Shown: positions 1 through 11,815, numbered from the stretch's first letter. The stretch is 64,000 nt of DNA from Strongylocentrotus droebachiensis (GCA_035222895.1 JAVYIG010002369.1:1-64000); one strand, 5' to 3'. A program made the numbers and translations. Notes: generated by a model from the sequence alone, not told the origin.

Positions 1-149
1 TGGAAATCTGATTATTATTTTTCATCAGTACATACATATCGGTACTTGATAAATCTAGTAAGATCCATGCCAAATATAAAAACCTTCATATTCATACGTT
101 TTCACAGTGAGACTGACTTAAAAAAGATGAAACATTTGTTGTAGTCACC

Positions 150-246
150 AAAGTATATCGAGTGTAATGCTAAATATATATTACTCATTGCGGATATAGT
201 ATCGAAAACAATATCACTATAGTGAGAAATACACTCGATATACTTT
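150..246. repeat. Short hairpin with perfect 17-bp inverted arms
   Basis: The arms at 150-166 and 230-246 are exact reverse complements (arm begins AAAGTATATCGAGTGTA), with a 63-bp AT-rich spacer. This could be a tiny hairpin MITE or a local inverted duplication. I could not identify a target duplication. Confidence 0.6.
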
Positions 247-1311
247 CAGGTTAGCAAGAATTATGGACAAAAATCCTAGTTTATGCCGAACGATTTTTAC
301 GCAATTAGTAACAGGCGTTAATAGTTGTAGTTTTTTTCATCAATTATTATGAACATGTTGGAATGAATAACAGTTAGCCAAGCAGGATTCCATCTGTTTA
401 TTTAATACCGTATAGCGTCCTTAAATGGGCTCATAATCTCCACTGTGATATACAATTTAATATCAATGTTCTTAATGAAATGAAATATAATTTGATAACA
501 AATACATGATTGGACACAGATTGCGGATAGCAAAGGAAAATCATGATTTCATTTCATTGGGAAAATTACTGGCAATTTTTCTTAATCGAATCCAAAAATG
601 AAAACTTGTTATATCTAATTGGAGACAATTTCCGAACAAGAAAAAGAACGTCAATCGCATTTAAAATACGTAGACATACCAGGCAATATATATTGGGTCA
701 ATAAAGTGTCATTGCCTCTAATTTAATTAATACCCATCAAATTATAAGAAGATTAACAAAGAAAGGACTAGAATCGTTGTCGTTTAGATGAGTCAAATTT
801 TCTTCTACATTATATCTGGTATTACTAAAAAAGGTCATTGTATCTATATTGATACACATTTGATGATAACAAAACACACGGTGAAAAGGTAAAGGAAGGG
901 TCTCATATTATGTACTTGTACTTTAAGTAAAGGACGACTGTTGTAAGCACTACTTTCATTGCACTTCCTTGATCAGAAGATACATATATAAAGATATATT
1001 GCTCTGCCTATAGGCATTGAGCACTGTACGGAGGAATAGACCAAATCTAAGTGTAAACATAAATATATATTTTAAAATTAAAATATAAACAAAATCTCTA
1101 TTTTTAAAAATTATTGCATACGTTATGACAACGTACAACGAGCATGAAATTTGATTAGAAAAACAATTAATTTTATATCAAACGTGTGTATACATACTTA
1201 CATACAGAACGGTCTTTGATTGCAATTCATCTCTAGTACATGTATATATGAATATATATGACGAAATAGAGGCATATACTAATATGATCGACGTTGCATC
1301 AAATATACATG
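247..1311. other. AT-rich spacer, no gene seen
   Basis: Only short open frames rich in Ile, Phe, Tyr and Lys occur here, as expected by chance in AT-rich DNA. No repeat, RNA or splice-bounded exon was recognised. Confidence 0.5.
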
Positions 1312-1313
1312 CA

Positions 1314-1344
<31 letters not shown>

Positions 1345-1400
1345 TCTCTCTCTCCTCTCTCATTCTCTCTCTCTCTCTCTTTCTCTCTATATCTCTCTCT
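1312..1400. repeat. (CT)n microsatellite, imperfect
   Basis: About 90 bp of CT dinucleotides, broken by a few substitutions (CAC, CCT, ATT, TAT interruptions). Confidence 0.9.
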
Positions 1401-1881
1401 TAATAACGACCATCACACGAATATAAAGGTACCTACACATTGTTTTAAGTGTTTATTATAATTTCAAATTATAGAAGTATAACAAACATTTCAAAGATAT
1501 AATATGAAACTATTCTCAATATCTCGTATGGCTATTAAAATAAACTCATTTTAAATTCCTTATGTCTATTTATCATCTCAGGTTGACCCACGGTCATGTA
1601 TTTCACAAGAGGGTCTTGGTTGAGATTCTGCTTCAGGTCTGTTGTTTCAACTTCTTCAGCGGGGATGGGCAAGAAAGGATTCGTTACGAACGGTCAAGAC
1701 CTCTGCCCCACACTCTGATCATAGTCAGCTCCTTTTACCAGCATCTATGGCGGCATGGTTTTATTTGTCTTCACTTCGCCCCCCCCCCCCTTTGGAACAC
1801 GCTTCGACAAACCCCAGCCAGGTTCCGCCAATCTTCTCCAATTATGATCACCGATGAAGAGAGTTAGGCCCCCCCCCCCTA

Positions 1882-1912
<31 letters not shown>

Positions 1913-3234
1913 AGAATCCTAAATCTGTATTCCCAATGAACAGAGCTTTTTTGTTAAAGCCATTATTATTTTCATTCCGCTAAAAACAGAACAGGAAAAA
2001 AAACCCAGCACAGTTATCCATACATATCATGATAGCAATCATTCCAAACAGTATAACCTGCATCAAAAAAGAAATTGGAAGATGCACATAAGGTTCGTTG
2101 GAGCCCTTTGCATATCATGAAGCTTATCTAAAGTAACTGTAGCTGATAGGGGCACTCTGAACTGAAAGGCAAGACCGAATAATGCTAAAACAATTCATGA
2201 CAAGTTAATGTTTCCAATATATCTTATATTTATATTTCTGTTACTCCTTTTTATTTCAAGTTAAAGTAGCATAAATATTTGTTTAGCAATGGAAGATTAG
2301 AAGTATCTGATAACACGGAAATCTTTTCAGTGGAAATGTTATTCGTTTCATATAAACGGAATTTACATTTAAAAAAAAATCAATCCTTGACTGACTAGTC
2401 TCTAGCGGTATCCATGTTTTATATTTCACCACATGTATTAAAGGAGAAATTCTATTCAAAACGTAACAAAACTTGCCATAAAGGTAATGATCCTGAATTT
2501 ACAAAGTCTAACAAAACATAAAACCCGGATGTCCAGTTTTGAAATGGTAAGATTGAGCGATTATAAAGGTCTATTGGTATGAAATCAAAGGCCAAAAAAG
2601 AAAGATATGATACATCCGATATTTTGTTTCCAAAGGTGTATGTACGAAGTATTTATTGAGCCACATAATTAACTTCAATGAAATTTGAATCATTAACGAG
2701 GTAATAATAATTATAAATATCATATTAACTGAAGGGTGAAACTAGCGTATATCATGAACTGACGTAATGATAATTTCATTGAAAATAAAAATGATATATA
2801 AAAGGTCATTATAAACTAAAATAATGGCAGCTAAGGGTTATTAATCGAATCTACTAAAGCATTTTAGATTACAATTTCTATGATTTATCATTGGTAATTG
2901 GTATATAAATTGATGCATTGGTACTAAAATATAATACATTTGTTTGGAAAAGCACGTCATTTTTATAGTTTTGAAAGGTACTTTATCTTGAATAATTTAT
3001 CAATACATGTACTAAATAGTACTGCAAAAATGCCGTTTTCTACTCTTTGGTTCAACTAAACCTAAAATTCTAATCTCAAAATTCAAAATACATAATTCAA
3101 AACTCCTTATTGCGAAGTTCCAAATTAAATTTGAAATTTATATTCTATTTTTGTATTTATATTTTAAAATTTAAAATTTCGATTTTTGTATGATTTAAAC
3201 TTCAACTTGCTGAGATTCCTTGTCGAGTGTACGA
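1401..3234. other. Spacer with C-run and A-run tract at 1869-1905; no gene seen
   Basis: Two C homopolymers (near 1779 and 1869-1879) and an A run (about 1881-1905) are present. The open frames at 1562-1867 have no recognisable protein character. The segment at 3060-3180 is AT-rich with many imperfect AAATTT-type repeats. Confidence 0.45.
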
Positions 3235-3635
3235 GGACTCTTAAAGATGAAATTGAGTTCTGGTCATGCGATTGCATTGTGAAAGAAACAGTGTGGAATC
3301 GACCAGAAAAGGTTGATCATCTAGCATATAAGAATTTGTGTGTATTGCAAGGTTCTGGAATCATCAAAATGATAAGAAATTTGGCCAATTCTTGGTAAAG
3401 TTACAAACACTGTACACAGAAAGATGTATATGGGACTACACGAACACGTGGCGTAAAAATCACACCCCCGAGTTTAACGATGTTACATGACATATTTAGA
3501 ATATAAAGGCATTTGAAGAGCCATGCTTTTCAGGAAACATGTCTTTATCTGATGTTCTTCCACACTTGCATAATAAGAATGATAACGCTCACAAATAATT
3601 TGTCACCTCTTCTCGGAACTCAACTTTCTCTTTAA
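3235..3635 (+). repeat. Dispersed 0.4-kb repeat, copy 1
   Basis: This segment recurs in the same orientation at 38817-39209, by eye more than 90% identical with a few small indels. Both copies start at CTTAAAGATGAA and end at TCTCTTTAA. Copy 1 holds a short open frame (to 3398) containing FWSCDCIVKETVWNR. In copy 2 the frame soon meets a stop, so coding function is doubtful. The family is unknown; a non-autonomous transposon or a fragment of a larger element are both possible. Confidence 0.75.
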
Positions 3636-3947
3636 GATATAACAACCTGAAGAGTAAGGTGAGTGGATGTTGAGGCAAACATCATCATGATCACGTTCAA
3701 GGTCAGTTCGGAAGAGGGGTATCGTGTGAATAAACAAAAGGAGAGAGAGGGGTCCTTTCGCACTTTGTAATCGCATTAGATTCAGATTGCCTATCATCAT
3801 GTAGTCATTCTCTTCTCGTCACCACATTCTCCCCTCGACCGCAGTCCATCTCCAGGGACTCACCTGCAAACATTGGGAATAAACACGATGTAGTAGGGTG
3901 TCCGCTAAGATCAGTGGCGTAGGGCCAGGAGGCACCAGGGTTTTGCA

Positions 3948-4045
3948 ATCCCCCCCCCGCACCCTCCCCCACACCTACACACACACACACACGCACGCAG
4001 TTACACACGCACACACACTTCATAGGCCTCCCCAGTGAACGGCAG

Positions 4046-4081
<36 letters not shown>

Positions 4082-4155
4082 AAGAAGAGGAAGACGAAGA
4101 AGAAGAAGAAGACGACGACGACGACGAAGAAGAAGAAGAAGAAGAAGAAGAAGGA
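3948..4155. repeat. Microsatellite cluster: C-run, (CA)n, (GA)n, (GAA/GAC)n
   Basis: In order: a C homopolymer, alternating CA/CG dinucleotides to about 4018, GA repeats at about 4049-4080, and a mixed GAA/GAC triplet run to about 4155. Translation on the minus strand gives a polyserine frame, which is a low-complexity artefact. Confidence 0.85.
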
Positions 4156-4289
4156 GAAAGTAGTTGGTGTTCTCCCAAGTACATTTGAATTACAGTATCT
4201 ACAATTTGATAATGTCTAGTATATTTTTGCACATTATTGAATCTTTCAACAACATATTTTTCATAAATCATATCCGTGATGTTCAACCG

Positions 4290-5406
4290 GAACTTTCATG
4301 TTTCCCTTCACACTTTACATCTACCTTCCGGCGTTTATCTCTTTTCTGTCACCTTTTATAATATCTTTTATTTTCTAAAGGCATTTCGTTCCCAAACACA
4401 TAACCTGTTGCCGCTATAAAGGAAAGCCATCAAGCTTTTTCTTAAAATCCTTTTAATATCCACAAGTTATGAGTTTCTTATACAAGAACATTCCTTAAAA
4501 AGCATGGAATTTCCACGAATTATCATTCAGAGCAAAAACAAGGTTGCTAAACCTTACCTTATTTGTTTACGCCCAGCTCTTTGAAAGTCTCGAGTAAAGA
4601 TATTCATCCTGCATCATAAAATGTGCCATGTTAGCATGTGCATGTTCCTTTTTCGATAACATTAAATGGATCATAATCATCATCTGCCATACACTTAATG
4701 TATTAAGAGCAGACGCCTAAGGATTGAAGGATTTGCTTCAGAAAAGAACAGAAATGGCTCGATAAATTGATGGAGGTAAGGATCGCATCGTTTAGCAGCA
4801 TTTGCAGAGCTCGGATTGGGAGGATAAATGCACTCCCCCCTTAAAAAAAAATGTTGAAAGCATAGAGTAGCGTTTCAAATTTACTTATATATTATTAGTA
4901 TGCTGATCTGTGTGCGTACGCATAACCATGGTAATATCATTTTCTTTCAAGTATCCTTCCGGTGATTTGCATATAAAGTTCAAGATCTCTTAGAAGTCTT
5001 AGCTCATGGAGTGCGTATCAAAAAAGGTTTACCCAACTCTGGTAGCTTCTTATTTTAAAGTTATAACCTGTGTCACCTTAAATCATATTGTATTGAAAAG
5101 AAGAACCAATACCCTGTCTGACAATTGTCATAATTGTGCTGCCAATGATGACTAAAGTTTTCGATCGCTATTCAAGATCAACACATTATGCTCATTACGC
5201 GTGTGAAAATGGCGCGGTGGACAAGTGAGCAGAGAGAACTTAGATATCATAAGACAAAACAATTCGTAGGCTGTTCTGTGAAAGCCTAGTTTAATACATT
5301 GCATCATTTTAAACGATGAAGCACTGAAGCACGAGGAACAATTTAACTTTTATAAGGATTTAAGACCAAAGAAGCGCATACATATGGCCTGAACTACATC
5401 GGTCCC
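4290..5406. other. Spacer, no gene seen
   Basis: AT-rich sequence without long open frames or recognised repeats. Confidence 0.4.
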
Positions 5407-5410
5407 TTAA

Positions 5411-6199
5411 CCCTAAAAAGGCCGGGCTATTTGAGGTCTTAGCATTATGGCCTCCCTTAAGATCTCGGCCGTGAAGCGGCCAATCTCCGCGAAAATGTGC
5501 ACGCATGTCAAGTGAAGTGTATAGAATAATATGATCATTTCATTTTGTTTGAAAAATTCACTTATTTGCATATGTATAGTAATTTATGCAAATAAGGTGA
5601 CCTTATTTGGTTAAATATCAATAATATAGGATTTATGGGTAAAAATGTGATTTTATGACCGTCATAAAATCACATTTTTACCCATAAATCCTATATTATT
5701 GATATTTAACCATTCTTTTTCACTACATATATTCATTAGACCATTTGGAATAAAAATACGACAACAACATTTGGAACAGCCAGCTTATTCCTTATGTTAT
5801 CTCTTGTTTTTATAATTTCTTATGTATTTCATTGTTTTTTAACTTATGTATTTTATTGTTTTGTGTTGTTTTATTTCATTTCTTACTACAATTCAACTAT
5901 TTTGGCTCGCAAAACAACCACCTACAATTTAAACAAGACCCAATAAGGCAATAACCAATGTTTAATCTATTTTTAGGAAAAATGACATTTCCATATGTTT
6001 TGTACACAAATAAGAAAAATGAGCGATTTTCGGGCTGACATGCAAAGACAAGGTGTCACGTGACCTTGTAAGTGTAGGTCCGATTTTCATTTTTGTTTAA
6101 AGATGCGCAAGACTCGAAAGAAAAAAGTCAGTGAGCGGCGGGGCGCCATCCATATGCGTTCCCGAGCAATCGGAATAATCGTGGAGGGCCTTATTAGGG
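5411..6199 (+). mobile_element. piggyBac-like MITE, copy A
   Basis: The element is bounded by TTAA at 5407-5410 and 6200-6203. Its ends are inverted repeats: CCCTAAAAAGGCC on the left and, read inward on the other strand, CCCTAATAAGGCC on the right (12 of 13 match). TTAA target duplications with ends starting CCC are typical of piggyBac-type transposons. It is 789 bp with no transposase frame, so it is non-autonomous. A diverged copy lies in reverse orientation at 7726-8481. Copy A differs by an internal perfect palindrome at 5609-5711. Superfamily assignment rests on termini only. Confidence 0.8.
5609..5711. repeat. Perfect 51-bp palindrome with 1-nt centre inside MITE copy A
   Basis: Positions 5609-5659 and 5661-5711 are exact reverse complements around a single C at 5660. 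Copy B (around 8230-8280) has this sequence once only, so copy A gained an inverted duplication. A second small palindrome (AATAAGGTGACCTTATT) marks the left junction. This fits a template-switch (snap-back) replication error. Confidence 0.9.
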
Positions 6200-6203
6200 T
6201 TAA

Positions 6204-7721
6204 AGCCCAAACTTGGAACAAGGCTATTTTGACAACACTTTTTAAAGACCCTGATGCTCTCTCACCCGTGGCAAAAATTATTATAAATAGGGGATCATTG
6301 GTCAGAAAATAAGTTACTCTTCAACATAAATAGAATTCCAAAGTCATATTGGTTATGACTGTTCAATTAGGAGCTACCAATGTTGGGTAAACCTTTATTC
6401 ATACGCCCTGCATATGTATTAATTGCGACAGCTTTCAATTTCATTTCCCCCTATTACGCTACCATTGTGCATTGTCATTAAAGTTGATACTCTAAGACAA
6501 TCCCAAATACTGAGATAATTACATAAATAGAAAGCTTTTAACCCCCATAATAACACCAAATGGTGTCCACCCGACAAAACAAGTTTAGAATAATGAATTT
6601 ATTCGAGTAAACTCTACCGAAATATCTAAGTCTGAAACCCGGAAGTGCACGTAGAGTCGGGCCTCTATCCGTGACGTCACGAACGGGACTCATGGGCTCA
6701 GTGAGAGTGAATGGCAGTGATATCCCTACGTAAATGCTATCCTTGCCGTAGGTAACAAATTAAGGGACATTTATTTGCTTAGAATATCAACTTTAAGTGA
6801 ATATGCTGGGGCTCTAAGAATATTCCATTTGTATCATATCTTGGCCTACCTATTTCAAAAGCATTGATGTATATAACTTGATAACAAGTTGGATCTTCAA
6901 CAAAATGTTTTATGCCTTCCAGAGATTTTGCAAGGCACATGTAAAACATAGATGCAAGAATGCTGATTAAAACCCTTCGCCACCACCCCGGCATATTATT
7001 TTTCTAGGACCGCTTTGTTCCATGGGGAACCTAAGTTCTTGTCACGCATATTTATATAACTACAGGCTCGGTAACATACGTATTAAACATTCATCAACAC
7101 AGATCTCAGATAATTATGCAACGAATGCCTCCTTTAAACGAAACTAAAGTAATTGCACCAGGCAAAATGAACCGGCAAATCGAAATGGATTGTGTATACT
7201 TTTCAAGGTTAGTTGAATGTGTGATTGCAGTCACGTACTCATGGTCAATCTTATCCAGAGTAATATACCAAGAAATAAACATTAATGCCATCCGCATGTG
7301 TCGCCAAAGTAAAACAGGATGAGCAGTGTCACGTTCGTGTCTTTTGAAATTTGTGGAATACACGTCAATAATCATACCATACACGGCAGACAGAGTCTGT
7401 CATAAGCCAGCGACGCTCTCCCGATTGAGTTGCTCCTATGACGCGTGCATGAAGCGGAGAGAAAAAAAGGTCGCAGAGAGGGAAAAGATTATCAAAAGAA
7501 GATGCTCAAAGAAGCGGACGAGTTGTGATTCATTCATCTGCGCCAGCTGGACGATACTGTCGTTGAAACTCGAAGATGATGACTGTGTTCAAATAATAAA
7601 CTTGCATAATCTTACCTGTCATGGATAGTTCCTGTGATGAGACTCGAAGAATTACACGCGGGTGAACTGATTTCTGATGAAACTTGTAGTATAGGCAAAA
7701 GAGAATGAAAACCGACATGCA
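6204..7721. other. 1.5-kb segment between two inverted MITEs; no recognised gene
   Basis: Unique-looking sequence lies between the inverted piggyBac-like MITEs. Open frames of 70-92 codons exist on both strands (for example minus 6779-6994 and 7106-7384), but none has a recognisable domain or convincing splice signals. A palindromic TGACGTCA lies at 6672-6679. Confidence 0.4.
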
Positions 7722-7725
7722 TTAA

Positions 7726-8481
7726 CCATAATAAGGCCGTGGGGGGGGGGGGGGCATCATGGCCCTCTCCACGATTTTTCTAATTGTTCGGGTACGCATA
7801 TGGATGGCGCCCCGCCGCTCGCTGACTTTTTCTTTCGAGTCTTGCGCAACTTTTAAAATAATTTTTTTGAAAATCTGACCTACGGTTACAAGGTCACGTG
7901 ACCTTTTGACTTTGCATGTCAGCCCGAAAATTGCTAATTTTCGTGATTTGTGTACAAAACATATGGAAAAGTCATTTTTCTTAAAAATAGACCAAACATG
8001 GGTTATTTGGTCTTGTTTAAAGTTTAGGTAGTTGTTTTGGGAGTCAAAATAATTGAATTGTAGTTATAAATGAAATAAAACAACAAAAACAATAGAATAC
8101 ATCAGTTAAAAAAACAATAAAATACATAAGAAATTATAAAAAACAAGAGATAACATCTCTGACACTTCCAAATGTGTTGGTCGTATTATTATTCAGAATG
8201 GTTTAATGAATAATGTAGTAAAGAAAATGCCTAAATATGAATAATATTTGATTTATGGGTAAAAATGTGATTTTTATGACCTTATTTGCATACATTACCA
8301 TAAATATGCAAATGAGTGAATTTTTCAAAAAATTGAAATTATCATACGTAGTATTCTATACACTTCACTTGACATGCGTGCAAATGTTCGCGGAGATCGG
8401 CCGCTTTACGGCCGAGATCTTATGGGGGGGGGGGGGGGGGCGGCCGTCCTAAGACCTCAAATAGCCCGGCCTTTTTTAGGG
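7726..8481 (-). mobile_element. piggyBac-like MITE, copy B (inverted)
   Basis: Flanked by TTAA at 7722-7725 and 8482-8485. It is the reverse-complement relative of 5411-6199: the right edge reads, inward on the minus strand, CCCTAAAAAAGGCCGGGC, and the left edge reads CCATAATAAGGCC. The element is 756 bp with no transposase frame. G homopolymers (near 7741 and 8425) have expanded just inside both ends. It is clearly diverged from copy A, so this is not a very recent duplication. Confidence 0.8.
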
Positions 8482-8699
8482 TTAAAGAGAAATCCTACCT
8501 TGGTGGCGAACTAGATCTAAAAGTGAGCAAAAAATGAAAGAAATAGATTGCTAAAAGTGTGTATGAAATCGGACAAAAATGAAACTAGAATGTAAAGATT
8601 TTTTTTTAAAGTTGTACTCACTACAGGTATGGGCTTTTCAAATGAGATAAACAAATTTCCTCTTTGTTCCAACACAAAAACAATGTCTACAATTCCAAT

Positions 8700-8726
8700 T
8701 CCCCCCCCCCAAAAAAAAAAAAAAAA

Positions 8727-8757
<31 letters not shown>

Positions 8758-8788
8758 AAAATAAAAAAAAATAATAATAATAATATTC
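8700..8788. repeat. C-run, A-run and (TAAA)n/(TAA)n microsatellite
   Basis: A C homopolymer is followed by an A run, then TAAA units (about 8726-8760) and TAA units to about 8788. This may be the decayed tail of a retroelement. Confidence 0.8.
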
Positions 8789-9051
8789 AGGAGGATCTAT
8801 TCTATTTAGTGGACCTTTAATACTATTTATCCATATAATCAAAAATTCGAAATTAATGATATTTGTATGCGGCAAACGGGATAGTTATCCGCGACTACAT
8901 CACAATCCACTGACTAAACTACCAATTTGAGATTCGCAAATACTTAGTGATCTCATATTTCAAACACTAATAACTATCTTACTTTTTATCCGATTTATTT
9001 AAACTTTCGGCATTCATTTTATGTTTTCATTATATGCTTTCATACCCTTAA

Positions 9052-9587
9052 AGATACTATGTCCCTTTTGCAACAAACCTCAAATTCTGTAGAACTTTGC
9101 AGGAATTATGAATATGTCCTGTATGTCCTATCTGTGAAATTTAAACGTTAGCAGTGTCCTTATATTCAATTATGCAAGGAAGCCCGTTTACTTGCTAGAC
9201 TTCACTGTCAGACACTATTGTCAGTATTGAGTGACTGACTGGCTTTTTCTTCTTCTTTGGTAATGACATACATAAAATAAGCTGTAAAGGATTTGTCTAC
9301 ATCAATAACCCACTTCTTGTAATGGCCGAAATTAAACTAATTGAATCTTTGCGCAGCATAAAACGTACGACCATGCGGTAAAATGGTCTGAAAATAAAGA
9401 CTATTACTTATTGGCTCTATAGCTCCTAAGTCAATTTGACAACTAATGGTCGTTTTTTTCCCACCTAAAGACATTTTCAAGTCCCATTTTTTTTAAGGGG
9501 AGTTCTTAATTAGTATTATCTTTCAAATGCCATTGGAATTAAACTTTTTTTTTTTTTTTTTTGGCCTGCGAAAGGGACATAGTACCT
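9052..9587. mobile_element. TTAA-flanked MITE with 23-bp terminal inverted repeats (Kolobok- or piggyBac-like)
   Basis: TTAA at 9048-9051 and 9588-9591 bound a 536-bp element. The ends are AGATACTATGTCCCTTTTGC and, inverted, AGGTACTATGTCCCTTTCGC (about 19 of 23 match). TTAA targets with AGG-type ends fit Kolobok elements, but piggyBac is not excluded. There is no coding capacity; a T homopolymer sits near 9546-9562. The flanks also mirror each other (CCC before, GGG after). Confidence 0.7.
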
Positions 9588-9599
9588 TTAAGGGTTGGT

Positions 9600-10272
9600 A
9601 TAACATTTAAGATTTTTAATTAAATGTACTTCACGTCCACGATGATTAAAAGTCTGATAGAACGGGAGAGATGCTATGAGATTGCAGATCATTATTAATG
9701 AATTAAACTTAAATTCTAAAATCTTACCTGATACAGAAGCTCCAACAGAAAATTAGTTTTCCAACTCCTTAATTCATTTTCAAGTAGTTATAGGTAATTG
9801 CTGCACTGTAGCACTTTTGTGCATTTCTGCATTGCATACGAGGTTTAACAAAAAATCATTGTATATTCAGGACATGATTTTGGAATTCATGAAACACCCT
9901 CATTTAATGTTATACTATTATAAAATGCCCCGTTACCATAGTTACATCAAATCTTCCAAAGCTTTTGGCATATTGTGTATTAAATGAGGATGCAGTTTTG
10001 TATGTTTATATTCTCTTCTAGTCCATAATAAGAACTTGAAGAAAAGAAAAACATAAAACATTATTGGTGTAGTATTGAATGACACTTCAGAATATCATGG
10101 AATACATTCACATTGGAGCACTTTAGTTTGCAACATAATATTCAATACTATTAGCATCTGTCATAAGCTGTTAAGTTTGTTTGCACATGGTACTTTTCCT
10201 CAGCATAACTAAAATCGCATACGAAAGTCTCTTTTGTAACCTTAGAACATCTAATTTGCCAAAACAAATATA
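9600..10272. other. Spacer, no gene seen
   Basis: AT-rich, without recognised repeats or coding character. Confidence 0.4.
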
Positions 10273-10276
10273 TTAA

Positions 10277-10473
10277 AGGCACACTGTCCTACTTGTAGCT
10301 ACTTGCTCCCTCTATATAGCAAACTTCCCAAATCGGTGCCTGTTGGTCCCCCATGATCCTCTTTTTCTTATGTTAAATGAGAGCTGAGTTAATGAGATAG
10401 CCACCTGTCACAGTGACCTTGTTGGCTTGCTGTGTGGTCTAATCCCTTCTAGCTGCAGTAGTAACGCCTACCT
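10277..10473 (+). mobile_element. Short TTAA-flanked dispersed element, copy 1
   Basis: TTAA at 10273-10276 and 10474-10477 flank a 197-bp element starting AGGCACACTGTCC; the inverted right end starts AGGTAGGCG. Related copies lie at 17203-17378 (inverted) and 58481-58668. The conserved core includes CTACTTGTAGCTACTTG, CCCTCTATATAGCAAAC, GGTCCCCCATGATC and the phrase ending GACAACCACCTGTCA or its variants. It has no coding capacity and is probably a MITE mobilised by a TTAA-specific transposase. Confidence 0.7.
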
Positions 10474-10477
10474 TTAA

Positions 10478-10958
10478 ATAACATCGGCAGCCTCGAGAAG
10501 ACTCATAGTTGAGTGATATAACAACAAAAGAAACTTACTAAATTAAGGAAATGTTGGAGTCTAGCCTGGGTATTTAAAGTGCTTGCATTATGTAACTGGA
10601 ACTCTTGCGTTATGAAACATTTTCATAAAAAGGTTCTACAATTCATGGATAGCGCCGATAACCCAACAACAACAACAACAACAACATGCTTTCGCGACAG
10701 TTTATCCCTACACTGACTGACTTCGTGATTAGCCCCCGGGCCGTCCCTACCCTGGAAAAACCTTAGCCCTTACCTTAATTCTAAAGCATGGATGAATATC
10801 TCGCAGGAGCAAACGTGTCATCCCTTGCAAGAAAGGTTGCAATATCTCGTCAAAATAATGTATCAATGCTTTCTCTGACTATGATTGGATGCTTTTTGAC
10901 GTTATCAATTTTTACCTTTTGAATAACGACATCACATTCAACAAATTGTTGAGCCAGA
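10478..10958. other. Spacer with short (AAC)n near 10666-10684
   Basis: No gene or recognised mobile element. A short AAC trinucleotide run is the only simple repeat. Confidence 0.4.
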
Positions 10959-10975
10959 TACACTCAAAAAAAAAA

Positions 10976-11233
10976 GTGCTAAATTTAGCACTTAAAGATT
11001 CAATTTTAGCACTTTTTAGGAGCTCGCATAGTGACTGCACTCGAAGTGCTGAGTTAGCACTTGCACCCGGGCTACTTTGCTAGCACCCAAAGGAGCTGAC
11101 TGTTGTGCTAAATTTAGCACTTAAAGATTCAATTTTAGCACTTTTTAGGAGCTCGCATAGTGACTGCACTCGAAGTGCTGAGTTAGCACTTGCACCCGGG
11201 CTACTTTGCTAGCACCCAAAGGAGCTGACTGTT
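10976..11233 (+). repeat. Exact 129-bp tandem duplication in a transposon end
   Basis: The two units, 10976-11104 and 11105-11233, appear identical base for base. Each contains five or six GTGCT/AGCAC motifs. The lack of divergence suggests a recent duplication, or a collapsed or duplicated assembly segment. It doubles the number of putative transposase sites on the left end. Confidence 0.9.
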
Positions 11234-11318
11234 GTGCACTTAAAGTGCCAAGTTTTGCTCTCTTTTGGGTGCTAGCAGAATAGCCCTTGTGCAAGTGCTA
11301 ACTCATGCGTTGTTTGAC

Positions 11319-11615
11319 ATGCCCCATCTACATTTGGTATGTGGTCAAGGTGGATGTCCTTCGTCATTTACCACTTTCAACTCTTACAGGAAACATTTAT
11401 TAAACCAACATCCACAAGAAGAACCTGAACCTGAAGTTGTACAGGGTATGGAGGGTCTAGTTGATGCTGATTTGGGTGTTGCTGTTAGTGAAGTGCATAA
11501 TCCTGCAGCAGATGATGCATTTGATGATGATGATGATAGGATAGGCCTACTACAAGAACAAGATGGAGCAATGCATAATGACAGTACAATACACTATGAA
11601 TATGACAGACAATGA
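11319..11615 (+). pseudogene. C2H2 zinc-finger coding fragment inside transposon
   Basis: From the first ATG in this open frame the protein begins MPHLHLVCGQGGC and is about 98 residues. It holds one C-x4-C-x12-H-x4-H finger (CGQGGC, then FNSYRKH and NQH), followed by an acidic tail with EEPEPEV and a DDDDD run. The frame runs into the left arm of a palindrome (11592 on) and stops there. It lies inside the element at 10961-12254, so it is either a relic of the parent transposon's own protein or a captured host fragment. Function unknown; there is no reason to think it is expressed alone. Confidence 0.45.
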
Positions 11616-11815
11616 AAGCGGACAAAATATACAGTTCCTTAGGTAGACAAAGGAACATCCCTTCACTGCTATTATGTAAAAATGTGTAGAACAGGTGTCA
11701 CATGCATATTCACCTGTTCTACACATTTTACATAATAGCAGTCAAGGGATGTTCCTTTGTCTACCTGAGGAACTGTATATTTTGTCCGCTTTCATTGTCT
11801 GTCATGTTCATAGTG
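11592..11815. repeat. Large imperfect palindrome, about 105-bp arms, 13-nt loop
   Basis: Arms 11592-11697 and 11711-11815 are reverse complements with only a few mismatches and a single-base gap. The loop is 11698-11710. It separates the two coding fragments of the transposon, so an inverted duplication probably broke an originally longer reading frame. Such a structure could form a long hairpin RNA. Confidence 0.85.

Noticed and set aside
3911-3965. CAGTGGCGTAGGGCC resembling a hAT end
   Set aside because: No partner inverted end or 8-bp duplication could be found nearby.
4020-4286. Polyserine open frame on the minus strand
   Set aside because: Product of the GAA/GAC and GA microsatellites.
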